From NCBI GenBank assembly GCA_019843655.1, contig JACDQD010000002.1:2428585-2492584 (forward strand): a DNA stretch of 64,000 nucleotides, written 5' to 3'. Of this stretch, positions 11,377-23,101 are shown in pieces. Both the position numbers and the translations under genes were made by a program. The notes beneath the pieces are model-generated. The model worked only from the letters and a program-made list of their open reading frames with translations, did not search any database and was not told the origin of the DNA. The stretch is from Lethocerus indicus. Its lineage: Eukaryota; Arthropoda; Insecta; Hemiptera; Belostomatidae. Each line of letters opens with the position of its first letter. The stretch's first letter is position 1.

Positions 11377-13605
11377 ATGAAAACTCTGGTCATCTGCTTG
11401 GCCCTCGCCGCCGTTACATCCGCGGCCTACGTTAAGCCCAACCCGCGTAAGTACCAACATCAAATATCTATATTAGCCGGTAACAAAAATATTCCACCGT
11501 ATTTTCAAATTTTATTATCGTTTATTAATTGCTTTTGAGTCATATTTTGAGTCATTACTTTTCTGATACATATACAAATTAACAATTGTTGAGAATTGAT
11601 ATTTTTCAATTCTTGTCCTTCAAACATTCCATTTATATGTTGCTAACACAGTGTACATAGCCAAGGGAGGGTCCGCCAAGATACGAGTAACGACTGGGGC
11701 TATTTTTCCTACAGTTTCAACATTTCAATCCGAACGATTCATTAAATGTGCGAGTCCTTCGGGTAATTAAGATGTAATAGTATATGTTTCTTTCTCCAGT
11801 CGGAAATTCCATCGACGACCTCGTCCGAGATGCTCTGGAATACGTGCGCCAGCAGATGAAGGCCCACGAACCCCTCAAGGTTCCTGAAATTCCCCAACAG
11901 GTTATCAACGACGACGAAGCCAAAATCTAGTAAGTATAGAAACAAATATACTCTCCGCTCATTCGTAGAATATACTTAAATGAGAAGGTTTTTACTATAT
12001 GTTTCATATTTCGCAGTTCACAGACTTTAAACTATAAACTAAACTCTGTACACTAGCTATTTATTTTGTAGTGTAAGCTCAGGTGTGATCAATAGATTTT
12101 TACTACGAGATCACTAAATGTATATTTTCAATTCATATCATATATCGGTTCCACAAGGTTTGAAACCTCCCCCTCTAATAGGTGCACACCACTCATAAAT
12201 ACAACCCTCTAAGCATCCACTTCGATATTTCCCCAAGTGTCTATAGTAGGAATAAGGGTACTGTTTAATCGCATTCACTTCAGGCTATTTTTTAATAGAC
12301 AATCCATCCAGGCCATTATCTTAATTGCTTCGGCAGTCAATCTCCGTCCGAATCCAAATAATCTTATCATAGTTTGCCGGACGCCAAGAATCGAATCAGA
12401 TTTGTCTCTAATCGCGTATTTTACTGAGAAAATACTTTGTAAATATTACCGCTGACAGAAATTGTCTTCTGCTTTCAGCCTGACAGTCGACCTGACCGAT
12501 GTCTACGTTTCCAAGGCCAGCGACTTCACAGTCGACGACATCGAGAACAACTTGATCGACTTCTGGGCCAAGTTCGCTTTGACCATACCGACCGCCCACG
12601 TCGAAGGCAAGTTCACCGTCTCCGGCTCCGCCATGGGCCACAACGTCCAAGGATCCGGCACCTTCAGGTAATATAACTCGAGTTTTACGAGTTAAACCGG
12701 GAATTATTATTGTCGCTATTCCTATTGGAATAGCGGTCGTACGTATTGAACCGTATGTTAAATAAATTTTCAAATTTGATTTGTCTACCAGCGTTGATGT
12801 GACCGGACTCAAGGTCAACGGCTTCATCCAGAACGAACTTCTGGACGGCAAATACCTGCACATCCAGGACATGACAGTCGACTATTCCATTCAGGACCTC
12901 AAGGTAAAAAAATAGCAAACAAATAACTAAAAACTTACTCTCCTCTCTTGCCGCTGAGACTAGGACAACGTCGGTTTGTTTGTAACAAAACCTTCCTCAA
13001 TATAATTGTGTTTCGAAGAAAAAAATCTTAATTTAAAAGACAAATTAGCTTGCCGATTTTTTAAAAAACAAATTCGTAGTAATCGTTTGTGTTAGGATTT
13101 ACACAAGGGGAATAATAGTCATACAAAATAGTTTTATATATCTCATTTATTAATATTTCCAAGCCAAATTGTCTAAATGACGTTGACACAAGAGGAACTT
13201 ATTAGGAGGAGTTATTTCAATGGAATATCACCGTGGTGCTAATATAATTTGTTGTCTCACAGTGCAGTTCTTTTTGAAAATGATATAACTCAAATGTCAA
13301 TTTAAAATAGGCGCGGTCTTTATAAAAAAAATAGATCATTAATTTTGATCATACGATATGTTTGCTCCTGGACAGTTCAAGGAACAGGGCCTGGTCGTCG
13401 AAGGATGACCGAGGAACAACTGGAACAGATCTTCAACACCGAATTGTTGAAGTTCCTCCAGGACAACAAGGATGTCGTCTGCAAGAAGGTGGCCACCTTC
13501 ATCAAGGACGAGGCCAACGAGATGATCAAAGGCAAGACCCTGGAGGAAGTCATCGACTGGCTTAGGCACCTCATCGACCCCACCGCCGCTCCCCAGCTCG
13601 CTTAA
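11377..13605 (+). CDS. Secreted JHBP/group-7-allergen-like protein, copy 1 (frameshifted last exon)
   Basis: Five exons: 11377-11446, 11800-11929, 12479-12667, 12792-12903 and 13376-13605, with GT-AG introns in phases 1, 2, 2 and 0. The product (about 243 aa if the frame is restored) starts with a signal peptide (MKTLVICLALAAVTSA). It continues with an amphipathic helix (DDLVRDALEYVRQQM), alternating beta-strand segments (DLTDVYVSKASDF, HVEGKFTVSGSAMG) and a C-terminal helix (EVIDWLRHLI). This layout fits the TULIP-type insect carrier proteins (JHBP/takeout superfamily, closer to group-7 mite-allergen-like members), which bind small lipids in haemolymph or gut; the ligand is unknown. Exon 5 read in phase opens FKEQGLVVEG and meets TGA at 13406-13408. 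One base more near 13403-13405 would give VEG-MTEEQLEQ, aligned with copy 2. So this is either a pseudogene or a sequence error; the rest of the exon is intact, which favours an error. Confidence 0.75.
13403..13408 (+). other. Apparent 1-base deletion in copy 1, last exon
   Basis: In phase the sequence reads gaa-gga-tga. The paralogue at 19271-19279 reads gaa-ggt-gtg at the same place. One missing base (probably a G of a GG/GGG run) moves the downstream frame and creates the stop. All codons after it match the paralogue in the other frame up to TAA 13603-13605. Confidence 0.75.
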
Positions 13606-13660
13606 GATACTTACTTCTTGAGCCTTTTTTTTTCTTGATCTACAACTGTGATTAACGAAA

Positions 13661-13666
13661 AATAAA
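13661..13666 (+). terminator. Polyadenylation signal AATAAA, copy 1
   Basis: AATAAA lies 56 bases after the TAA of the secreted-protein gene, in an AT-rich 3' UTR, the expected distance for cleavage and polyadenylation. Confidence 0.65.
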
Positions 13667-16600
13667 TATAGAACGTGAAATGTAATCTTTGCGTATATAA
13701 TTTATGGTAGTACAACGACCCCCCCTAACCTTCATAAATACACTCAATTGTATATAAACGATTCATTGTAGATTGTAAATATTGGGAGAATGGGAATGGT
13801 GAAACCATTCATCGACATCAGATAGAGGCCCAGCTATTACCTTATCCGCCGTCGTTAGGGAGGTTTCGAATAGGGATATTGGGTGATATAAGTATCTCGT
13901 CTAAGTGAGAACATTACGTGTGCACAAATTTAAAACTCTATTTTAACCGCATTTGAATGAGTTGCAAGTGATTCTGTGGGCTGTAGGAAGCGCTAACAGG
14001 AAAGGACCTGAGGAAAGGCTGGCTTTGTCATCGGCAAATGATGCTAGAAAATGTTGAGGGATGTTGTGGGATGTCGGCCGTGTACACGAGTACGGGATCG
14101 GACCAAAAATACTACCCTGGGGGAAATAAATTTAAATATATAATTTTTGTTTCACTGCAGACTTTAGAGAAGATCAGTCGAGACAGATTTGAAATGAGGG
14201 TTAGTATCAAGAGCGCCGTCATTTTGACCAAAGCCAAAATAATTATTCTAATAAAAATAACTGGGAGAGATCTAAACACAGGACCTGAATAGCTGTAATT
14301 ACAATGGCAACTTATCATTTTCATCCGTCAACATAAGTAAGTAATTAAATATATTACTGAAAGCTACAGACAATGTTGAATTATAATAAATCTATTTCTC
14401 TGTACAGCAAAAATCAAACGTTTTATTTTAAATGATCTCATGGATAAGGAATCATATATAGCAGATGACAACACAATTATTTTAAGAAGAATTTACATTA
14501 TTTAAAGTATTTATGTTCATAATAACACATAAAAAAAGTTACCATAATTTTTACAATTATTCTCTGCAATATAATATTTTGTGAAAGCTACTTGAATAAA
14601 CTCATTCAAAACTATATTCCATATTATCCAATGATAAAGATGGACAAATATTATTGAAATTATTTTATTATAATTTATGTTTTAAATACGACTGATTGTT
14701 AATTATAAAAAATCCATTATTCAATTTCAAATCTTTAATGACATTTTTTCTGTTAAGTAATTTCAATTAATCTGTTGGGTGAATTGAATATTATATTTTC
14801 AAAAACGTTTTTCATCTAAACTATCCACTCATAGAATTTTCAATTCTATATTCTATTTCAGTATTTATTAAGAATATTGTTTGAATATAATTTCTCTTTA
14901 TAATTTATTATAATAGTACTAAGTAAATAATATACATTTATTCTTACTGTATCAAACTCATATCAAATTTATAAATATAATAATTTATTAGTTATTCATA
15001 TATTCAGTTGTACTGATGATTCATCCATTTGTTGATGAAGAGTCCCTCAGGTAATTATATTTTATTATTGCATTAAGTCTAATGCAAATTATACTGGTAC
15101 ACAGTATGTCACTCATTTAATGACTTATGGTTAAAAAAATCTCGTAATTCATATTAAATATGATACATATGATTCTCCTTTGTGCACTTTATTCTGCACA
15201 CTAACTTAAAAAAAAATTCTCTGTATTCTGGAAATACCAATATTTTTTTATTAATATATTTTAATACTTACATAATATAATATATACACATTAACTTACA
15301 CATATAATAAATGTCAGGACTTTATGTCAGGTGCAGCGAACACTTTTAAATTAAATGTATAATTTTTTTTAGTTCATTATCTCATCTGGTTGGTAGCAAG
15401 GTAGATATAATATTTCTCAATGGGATATCTGTAATTAGATAGAATTATTCACAATGACACAATGATTAAAATTGGACTTTACTGACGTGTAAAAGAATTA
15501 TGCAATAATATAAAAGAATAACTGCATATAAATGAAATTTATAGCTAGAGCAAAAAATATATAACTTTACCTTAAGTCTATTTGAAAACTAATTTCCATA
15601 ATTTCTTTGAAAATTATTTTTCTACACTGCGAGTACTATGGATTTTTTACCTGACACTTTGAACAAATTATATAAGCAGTATCATTTAATTTTTTTGGTC
15701 TTTGCCAAGAGTAGTTTAATCAGCTCATATGTTATTAATTATTGATTCTAAATCACTGATCCACCTCTATCAGTCAATGTTATTTATATTAATTCTGTAT
15801 TTATATTCAACTAGTTAGTTGAGGCCCGATAAGGTGCCTTGCAAGTTTCGACTCCTTTACTTCAATTAATCTTATATTGGCGGATTTCACGATGGTTTCT
15901 TCACTACTACTAAAATGAACGGGCATATTAACGGAATTGGTCGTCACGTTTTTTTTTTTTATAAAATGCGATGCAGAGAATCAGTTTTGTAAGACAATTT
16001 TCGCTTTTACATTACCATTTTAATACGGTATGGGCCATACCATATTAAAATAAGTTGTTATAATCTATATTTTAATAGTCCAGCAATAGGCCGTCCATGG
16101 ATTTCTCGATTTCTTTCAAACGATAAAAACATGGCGCGTTGAATGAAAAACACTTTGCAATCTTACTTAATTCGATTAAATCGGAATTTATTCAATCGCC
16201 ACTTATCAGTTCTCGGGTTGTAATTAAGTTGGATCGTTTGAGTGTTTACAACCTAATCTTTGTTACAAGTGTTGTTGAGTCGAATAATCAAGAAAAATAT
16301 TATAGCAATTCCGAGTAAATTATCGAAAGGCATTTCAATTGGCTACGATTGGCTACCACAAACCATCATTGCAATAAAATCAACCACTGATATTGAATTA
16401 ATAAATATCGATTTATGCTATATGATATGTATATATATATGTGTATAATAGTTATATTTTATTTGAATGGAAAGCTCGGGAAGGATGAAAGCTGAGATGG
16501 CGGAGACGGTTCGTATTTTGTTGCCCCACAACTTGTGCTTGTGTTCAAGCACATTTTCTTGTAACTCATAAAGTGTTATAAAAAAGTTTAAAAGTGTAAA

Positions 16601-17120
16601 CACATTTACGAACAATTGCGGCTCTACAGTATTATAAATCAATTAGTATATTCCATAATATAAAGGAAACAATGTGTAGGGGGGATGGATATACCGGGCA
16701 GTGGACTGATGAACTAGTTTTCGGCCTAAAGTTCAGATTCGATACTATTCGAATAGTTCGTACAGAACTTTCTCTTTCAATTAGTGCGATGTTGGCGGTT
16801 GGGGGGGGGGTGGTTTAATTTCGAACTGAAATTTGTGTGCCCCTCACGAAATTACAGAGAGAGTGTAATCTCGTTGACTAAAAAATGAGTTATTGAAATT
16901 AAAAAAAACGGTTTTTCGGGTTGTTAACGAAACGATACCGAGATAACGAAAAATGTCACGCGACTTCAATTACAATTGTATTCGCATCGGTTCCATTACG
17001 GTGGTGATAATTTTTAAATTACAAGTTATAAAAATATTGAAACAATAGAAGACGCCTGTAAATGGTTCTTTGAACAAGTGTTAATCGTTTTCGGTACACT
17101 TGAGATAAAATCGACCGCCA
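13667..17120. other. Intergenic region between the tandem secreted-protein genes
   Basis: Very AT-rich, with many short A/T homopolymers, a short G run at about 16801-16810 and a short TA/TG tract near 16425-16447. I see no conserved protein, RNA gene or recognisable element. The open frames here are short, with random-looking composition. Confidence 0.5.
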
Positions 17121-17124
17121 CTGT

Positions 17125-17131
17125 TATATAA
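17125..17131 (+). promoter_or_regulatory. Probable TATA box of the second secreted-protein gene
   Basis: TATATAA lies 60 bases upstream of the ATG at 17191 and corresponds in position to the TATA-like element of the upstream paralogue. Confidence 0.5.
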
Positions 17132-17190
17132 CGAAAGGGACGTACGCCGTTTGGCACACTGCCAGGGAAGGTTTATACCGCTGCGACAGA

Positions 17191-19456
17191 ATGAAAGTAA
17201 TTGCTGTCTTCGTGGCCCTGTTGGCCGCCACATCGGCTAGTCCCTATCCGGCCAACGATAGCAGTAAGTAGAAATGGACATTTCATTTTTAAAAAAAAGA
17301 AATAACCCAAATCCTTACATTAGCAGGCTTTATGTAAACTCGCGATAAATGCATATTTCCGCGTGCCTCACAAGTGCCTATTGTCCGCGGCAACTCTTTC
17401 ATCCCCCATCCGTCCTACTTTCAATCACAGTTAAAGGAGAATGGCGGGACTCTGTTGAATTATAATTGTACAGAGCTTAATAATAATTTTTTGTTCAATT
17501 TTCTTTTCCAACAGTCATGATGATATATCACAATGCTATCGACAACCTGATCAAGGAGGCTCTCGAATACGTGCGCAAGCTTCTTAAGGAGAACGAGCCG
17601 CTGGCCATACCCAACGGCAGCATACCGCAACAGGTCATCAACGACGACCAAACCCAAGTATAGTGAGTGACTCATTATAAATATAACGTCTAATAAACCC
17701 GAATAAGGTAGCTCGAATGAATTCTAAACATTACTAAATTGCAATCGAGACTGTCCACCTGGAGACAAAGCAGGAGGGAAAAGTATACAATTAACTTGTT
17801 TGACCGTGGGGAAAACCTTTTTAGGTTGAATAGTGGTTGGGTGTTGGGTTGACACTGAACCTATTTAACCGTCGACAATGATTTAACGACATCTCCAGCA
17901 TTCAGTATTAAAATCATAAACATTGTCTCGAGGAGTACAACATTCGTCGCCTTTCCGTGACACAATTGACTGGAAAGAAAGGAAAAGGGCAAGCGTTAAA
18001 TGAAAGCATCTTTTCTATTTCAGCCTGACCGTCGATCTCAGCGACGTGCTCGTCTCAAAGGCGAGCAACTTCGTCGTTGACAAAATTCAGAACAACGTCG
18101 TCCAGTTCTGGGCCAAGTTCGGTGTCACAGTACCCTCGCTCTATCTCCAAGGAAAGTACAAGATTTCCGGAACTGCCGTCGGCAAGAAGGTCGAAGGAAC
18201 AGGAACTTTCAGGTTGGTTTTATTTTCATTTCATTTTTTCTTTCAACCATTATTGTTGTTATCACAGTATTCTAGGAGTAAAAAGTTATTTGGATTTTAC
18301 TTGATGACTGGAAAAACGGTTGTTTTTCCAAAGGCGATTAGATTTGGCTTACGCCCACCGATTTGTCGCGTTAATTGAACAACGCCCAATAAGATACGAT
18401 ATCGGTCATTATCGGTAAGATCAATATTGACACTTTCCCGTGAGTGAAGTAGCCCCCGCCCGTCGGATTAGCTTTAATTCAAGATCGACTAGACAAATAA
18501 GCGTTTAATAAACACTAATCTTATCTAAAGAAACGTGACAAAATATAATCCCAATCGGGTCGCTAGCCGAGTTATTTTTATGACACATGACGCGTCGTCA
18601 TAAAAAAAAATCTTAGTAAAAGAAAACGAGAGAGTAAACTCGCCACAATCACAGATTGCGCAGGAAATTGCACAATACGGAAAAATGAATTTAGGAAGCG
18701 CGTTGATTTCTTTCCATTTCGGTAAAATGTTATTTTTTTTTTAATTTTACAGCGTTGACATTACGGACCTTAAAACGTCCGGATTCATTCAAATGGAAAT
18801 CGTTGATCACTCGTTGCATATGCAGAATCTTACACTGGACTACGACCTCAAGGATGTTAAGGTAAATACAGTCCACAATTAATTTTGACGTAATATGTAT
18901 ATTCGAAAAATTCCCACCACTCTTAATAACGTCGATATTTCCTTCCCTATTTCAATTTATTGTTTGCTTCCAGAATAAGTAAACGCAATACATGGATAGA
19001 TTAAATGTATTCAAACACTTTAAAAGTATATACATACTTTTTTATCCGCGTTCGATTTTTTTTTTACCGAACTTGATGTTTATCTATTAGAACTAATGTA
19101 CAAAATAGATTGGAATCAAAATGATAATGGCGAGCATCTAATATCGAATTTTATGGTCTGATTTTTTCGTGAACTGTCAAGTTGTCCTGGTGATAACGTA
19201 CGCCGAATAGACGTGTCTAATTTGTTCATATATTCCTTTTACTCAGTTTCACATCGACGGTCTCAACGTCGAAGGTGTGACTCCCGAACAATTGAACAAC
19301 CTGCTGAACACTCAGCTAATGAAATTCCTGCTGAACAACAAGCCGTTGGTCGCTGACCGCATCGCCAGACAGGTCATGATCGAAGCGAACGAGATAATGA
19401 AGGGGAAGACCCTGCAGGAAGTCCTCGACTGGCTTAAGAACATTATAAAGAACTAG
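17191..19456 (+). CDS. Secreted JHBP/group-7-allergen-like protein, copy 2
   Basis: Five exons: 17191-17263, 17515-17662, 18024-18212, 18753-18861 and 19247-19456. Intron phases (1, 2, 2, 0) equal those of copy 1; exon 3 is 189 bp in both. The frame is intact and encodes 242 aa. Signal peptide MKVIAVFVALLAATSA, N-terminal helix (NLIKEALEYVRKLLKENEPL), then strand-rich repeats (DLSDVLVSKASNF, YLQGKYKISGTAVG, DITDLKTSGF, FHIDGLNVEGV) and a final helix (EVLDWLKNIIKN). This points to a secreted, single-domain hydrophobic-ligand carrier of the JHBP/group-7 allergen type. There are no cysteines in the mature chain, unlike typical takeout proteins with their N-terminal disulphide, so the exact subfamily is uncertain. 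It is a clear tandem duplicate of the upstream gene. Confidence 0.82.
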
Positions 19457-19880
19457 GACCAACTAATGGAATTTAAACAGTGAAGTATGAGAGAGTTTAA
19501 TCAAATGGCCCTGCGGCTCCAACCAAACTGAAACTTGAGAGAGCATTTTACCTAAAATTGGTTTCGTTTTGTATATAGTCAGTACCGCACAAACATGAAT
19601 TAATTCTATACATTATTGTACATATTTTTCATTACTAAAACGTTAGTTTACAAAGAGAAAATGTTGTTCGCATTAATTTCAATCCCTATATTTTCCTTAT
19701 TTTTAGAATATTTCACTCCCTTCCCCACTGGACCACCCACCTGGGTGTGATCTGCTACCGAAATTTCGAAACTCTTACTGGTTCCATCCTCAGGAGGAAG
19801 AAAAAACTTAAATCGAAAATTATATTTCAGCGCTATATTTAATATTTCATAAAAATTCTTAAAAAGTAATAATGTTTAGT

Positions 19881-19886
19881 TTTATT
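19881..19886 (-). terminator. Polyadenylation signal for CA last exon A
   Basis: TTTATT on the plus strand is AATAAA on the minus strand, about 60 bases beyond the TAA at 19947-19949. Its presence just downstream supports the exon as a real transcript end. Confidence 0.5.
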
Positions 19887-19946
19887 TTATATTTATAATT
19901 GTTGCAGAGGAAATAAATTAAAGACATGATAAATGTTTAGTGTTAT

Positions 19947-21230
19947 TTAATAATGCCAGATAGGTTTTATCATTGCAGTATTGTTCCCTAGGTTTTCAGG
20001 TAGTTTTCTTTTTCCACTCAACTCTTCTTTTACCAGTGTTCCAATGGCTAGCCTATCGATTCTATTTCTATTCAGGTAACTATCATAATTTTTTTTAACA
20101 ATATAGCCAAATTTGCTGGGTGATCTTGGTAATGATTCACTCCTGTTGTACAATGCCGCATTGTCATTTTTATTTTCGCTTAAATGTCCGAGAGGTTGTT
20201 TTATCTTGTCTTTAACTGACTCAGATTTTATTTCTACTTCATTTACATTGCTGTTAATGCCTATTCTTTTTTGGTTTTCTCTGGGATTTATTTTGTAACA
20301 CTTTTCATTTTCAGAGGTCTCCTGCCAGTTATCATTCTGGCTTATTCTATATATTATCTTTTTATAGCTTACTTCATTATTAATTATATCAGTATTAGTT
20401 TTTGTTTTAATATTTTCAAACAATGGTTCAAGTGATAATGTTACGTAAATTTCGCGAATTTTTTTTCCTTTTGTTTTAATATTGTAATTTAATTTTGTTT
20501 GTATTATTTGTAAAAGTCCTTCAGCATGTTTTGTGTTATTAGAATTATTCCTAAATTCCTGAATTGTATTGGCATGATTTCCAATGACATTTTCCTTATT
20601 TTGTTGAAAATCCATTTTATTTATATAATTAAAATAATTCATTTTAGGATTGACTGCTATTAAATTTTCTTTTTTTAAATTAGCATCCTCAGAGTGTGCT
20701 CTATGTTTTTTAATTTCATTTAATGAATGCCATTTAATTATTGTCTCCGCATTGTCCTTGGCATTGATACTGCCTAAATTGAACAGGGAGAACTTCCTTG
20801 GGATCCTGCCATCAGATGCACATTTTGACACATCACTACTGCTTGATGTTAATGAACTTACAGTAATATCTGAATTCGGTTCTTTGTTGTGAAACGATGC
20901 TATTTGTCTGTCATATTCAGGTTGACCAAAATCCATTTTTTTCTTCACTCTATCATTTTTGCCCACCTTTCCTTCCCTACCCTTTTTACTTACTTTACCT
21001 CGATTGTCTTTACTTTTTGTGCTATTTTTCCCATCTTTATCCACCTTATCACCTTTCTTATCAGTTGTACCTTTGTGAAAATCATCGGTTTCTAAGGGGT
21101 ACAACAATTGCTCAGTGTTTTTAGAGGAACAAACATGGTATACAGTCCGGTTACAAACACCTGTGGTTGTTCTGTAATTCCTGCGCATTTGCTTTTCATT
21201 TTTATCTCTCAGATCTCGCAAGCGTCCAAT
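19947..21230 (-). CDS. Candidate alternative last exon A of a CA-related gene (427-aa tail)
   Basis: A minus-strand open frame begins directly after a good acceptor (pyrimidine-rich, ...CCTGTTACAG) at 21230, in phase 0. The first residues, IGRLRDLRDKNEKQMRRNYR then NRTVYHV, match the C-terminal strand of alpha-carbonic anhydrases (family form: F-R-x-L...x-x-N-x-R...-R-x-V). A Lys/Asp/Gly-rich stretch follows, then a motif KKKMDFGQPEYD shared with exon B, then a long Asn/Lys/Ile-rich tail likely to be disordered. It ends in KPIWHY-stop. No CA core exons lie between this exon and exon B, so it can only serve as a complete protein by splicing to the core at 28601-26340. That would give about 672 aa. 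The alternative is a remnant of a duplicated gene that lost its core, but 427 intact codons argue against that. Confidence 0.65.
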   Translation of the reverse strand: MGRLRDLRDKNEKQMRRNYRTTTGVCNRTVYHVCSSKNTEQLLYPLETDDFHKGTTDKKGDKVDKDGKNSTKSKDNRGKVSKKGREGKVGKNDRVKKKMDFGQPEYDRQIASFHNKEPNSDITVSSLTSSSSDVSKCASDGRIPRKFSLFNLGSINAKDNAETIIKWHSLNEIKKHRAHSEDANLKKENLIAVNPKMNYFNYINKMDFQQNKENVIGNHANTIQEFRNNSNNTKHAEGLLQIIQTKLNYNIKTKGKKIREIYVTLSLEPLFENIKTKTNTDIINNEVSYKKIIYRISQNDNWQETSENEKCYKINPRENQKRIGINSNVNEVEIKSESVKDKIKQPLGHLSENKNDNAALYNRSESLPRSPSKFGYIVKKNYDSYLNRNRIDRLAIGTLVKEELSGKRKLPENLGNNTAMIKPIWHY

Positions 21231-22090
21231 CTGTAACAGGTAATATATGGGAAAAATAAAACAAAGTGAACTTATTAAGTAACATTTTTAAATTTATTAC
21301 CATTCAATCCTTACAATAATTTATATTTTATTATTAATATTAGATACAGGTATAAAATATATATCACTGTGTTTGTCAGCTTTGTAAAAGATGATTTTAT
21401 CATATAAAAAATCATTAAATTATGACACTTAGGAATTTATTTTAAATTTAAATAGGTGAAGAAGATAAAAAAATAAGATATATCCTTCATAATATTGAAA
21501 ATCTGATTATAAAATTATTTTAAAAAAACGATTTCTTTTTTCGTGTCCCACTGCTGACATCTGGTGGGCTGTATATGAATCTGAATGATATAGCTCCTAC
21601 AGCTTCATGTTCTCCTAATGATTGAAGGGAAAATTTTGACCCCATGGGTGGTGTGGCGGCGTATTTTTTAAAACGGGTTTTTTTGTTCGCTGCGCGTAAT
21701 TTTCCTTCTCTTAGAATAAAAAAATCCTTGTAAATTTGTTAGTGTCATTTCAAATTTCGGTACTCAAATAACAATCGCCAAATTAAAGACCTCGGTTTAT
21801 TGGTATTGTATTTTTTTTTAAAGTTCTAATGTGCCGATACGTTATCTCAATAATACAATATTAAAATTGTCATAGCTAATTATGAATGGCGAAATGTAAA
21901 TGTAAAGCGATAAGGGAGCCTAAGACTACAGATCGGAAATAAATAAATTATATTTCATCGTATACATTTAATGTTACCGGATTCCATTCACAAGATATAA
22001 TAAATTCGTCCACGTTAACTTCAAATGTGGATAAATTTGAACATATGACTACATTTTACGATAGATGAAATGATTCGTCTTCGAACTTGC
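21231..22090. other. Spacer between CA last exons A and B
   Basis: AT-rich, no CA core exon on either strand. A plus-strand TTTAAT at 21967-21972 (ATTAAA on the minus strand) is a possible weak polyadenylation signal for exon B. Confidence 0.4.
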
Positions 22091-23101
22091 TCAATACCAC
22101 CATTTGGGTTTATTTCTGGAAATCTCCTTCTTGGATGTGCCAGTCAATTCGTCGACTCTATTCTGAGTTTTGGCCTGCTGCTCTTCCTCGTTCGATTTCT
22201 CGTTAGTTTCCAGCTGAGTATTCTGCGTCCGGATATTTTTCTGTTCGGTGTCGTCCGGCCGGTCGACCGCCGGAACTCCATGTTCTGACCCCACTGTCCG
22301 GCCGACTCTTTCAACTGTCATCGCACTCCGTGGGTTTTCCGCCTCCGAATTCGTTTCTGCACTATCGTCCGAATTGGGATGGCCGACGACCTCCAGCTTG
22401 TCGCCCGAATCGTTGACGGGCCCAGTTCGAATATCCGAGTCATCGGCCGGCAACCGGCCGGCCAGTTCCAAATCGGCGTTCGTCTCGTATCCATTCCTGG
22501 CCGCCATCAGAGCCTCGAAGCAACAATTCTTTGGGAGTAGGCCGGGCACCGTCCTGTCGCCTCCGTTCATCATCCCCGAAAGGAGCCTACCTCCTTGGGC
22601 GGCTCTCCCCTCGGAGATGTCTCTCGCAGGGCGCCTCCCCCGCGCTCCGGTCGCCGATCGGCAGTCCTCCGCCGGCGATCTGCCGGAGGCGGTCAACTTG
22701 GACAAAACTTTGGTTCGGACTTCGATTCTGTAAGACTTCAGTTTGCTGCTCGTAGTCTCTCTCAGTTCTCCGGCGTCATTACCGCCCTCGGGGTCGTCGT
22801 AATTTGGCTCGTCGAAATCTGCCTTTTTCTTGCCCTTCTTGTCCCCCTTGCCTTTGGCCCCCTTGTCCTTGCCCCCTTTGCCCTTGACCTTGCCTTCCTT
22901 TGCCTCCTTTTCCGCTTTCTCCTTTTCCTCGGCGGCCTTCCTTGCCGCCTCCTCGTCGGTCACCAGCGGGTACAATACCTCTTGCACTTCCCCTTTCTTA
23001 CTGACGTGGAACACAGTCCGCCCGTCTTGAGGCATTACCGTTCTAAAATTTCTACACATCAGTTTCTCATTTTCGTCCTTAAGGATGCGCAAGCGTGATA
23101 G
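22091..23101 (-). CDS. Candidate alternative last exon B of a CA-related gene (336-aa tail)
   Basis: Starts after ...GTGTTACAG at 23101 in phase 0. It opens LSRLRILKDENEKLMCRNFR then DGRTVFHVSKKG, the alpha-CA C-terminal strand, with the family's terminal GRTV. Next come a highly charged helix (EEAARKAAEEKEKAEKEAKE), a K/G repeat (KGKGGKDKGAKGKG), the motif KKKADFDEPNYD shared with exon A, and RTKVLSKL, which resembles RTRVLSRL in the neighbouring CA gene's tail. An Arg/Gly- then acid-rich region leads to KPKWWY-stop. The exon is GC-rich, unlike the AT-rich exon A. It is best read as an alternative 3' exon of the core at 28601-26340 (about 581 aa in total). Confidence 0.65.
   Translation of the reverse strand, partial: LSRLRILKDENEKLMCRNFRTVMPQDGRTVFHVSKKGEVQEVLYPLVTDEEAARKAAEEKEKAEKEAKEGKVKGKGGKDKGAKGKGDKKGKKKADFDEPNYDDPEGGNDAGELRETTSSKLKSYRIEVRTKVLSKLTASGRSPAEDCRSATGARGRRPARDISEGRAAQGGRLLSGMMNGGDRTVPGLLPKNCCFEALMAARNGYETNADLELAGRLPADDSDIRTGPVNDSGDKLEVVGHPNSDDSAETNSEAENPRSAMTVERVGRTVGSEHGVPAVDRPDDTEQKNIRTQNTQLETNEKSNEEEQQAKTQNRVDELTGTSKKEISRNKPKWWY

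Noticed and set aside
22248..23098. Long plus-strand open frames opposite CA last exon B
   Set aside because: Antisense shadows of a GC-rich minus-strand coding exon; the minus strand has the CA motif and the acceptor.
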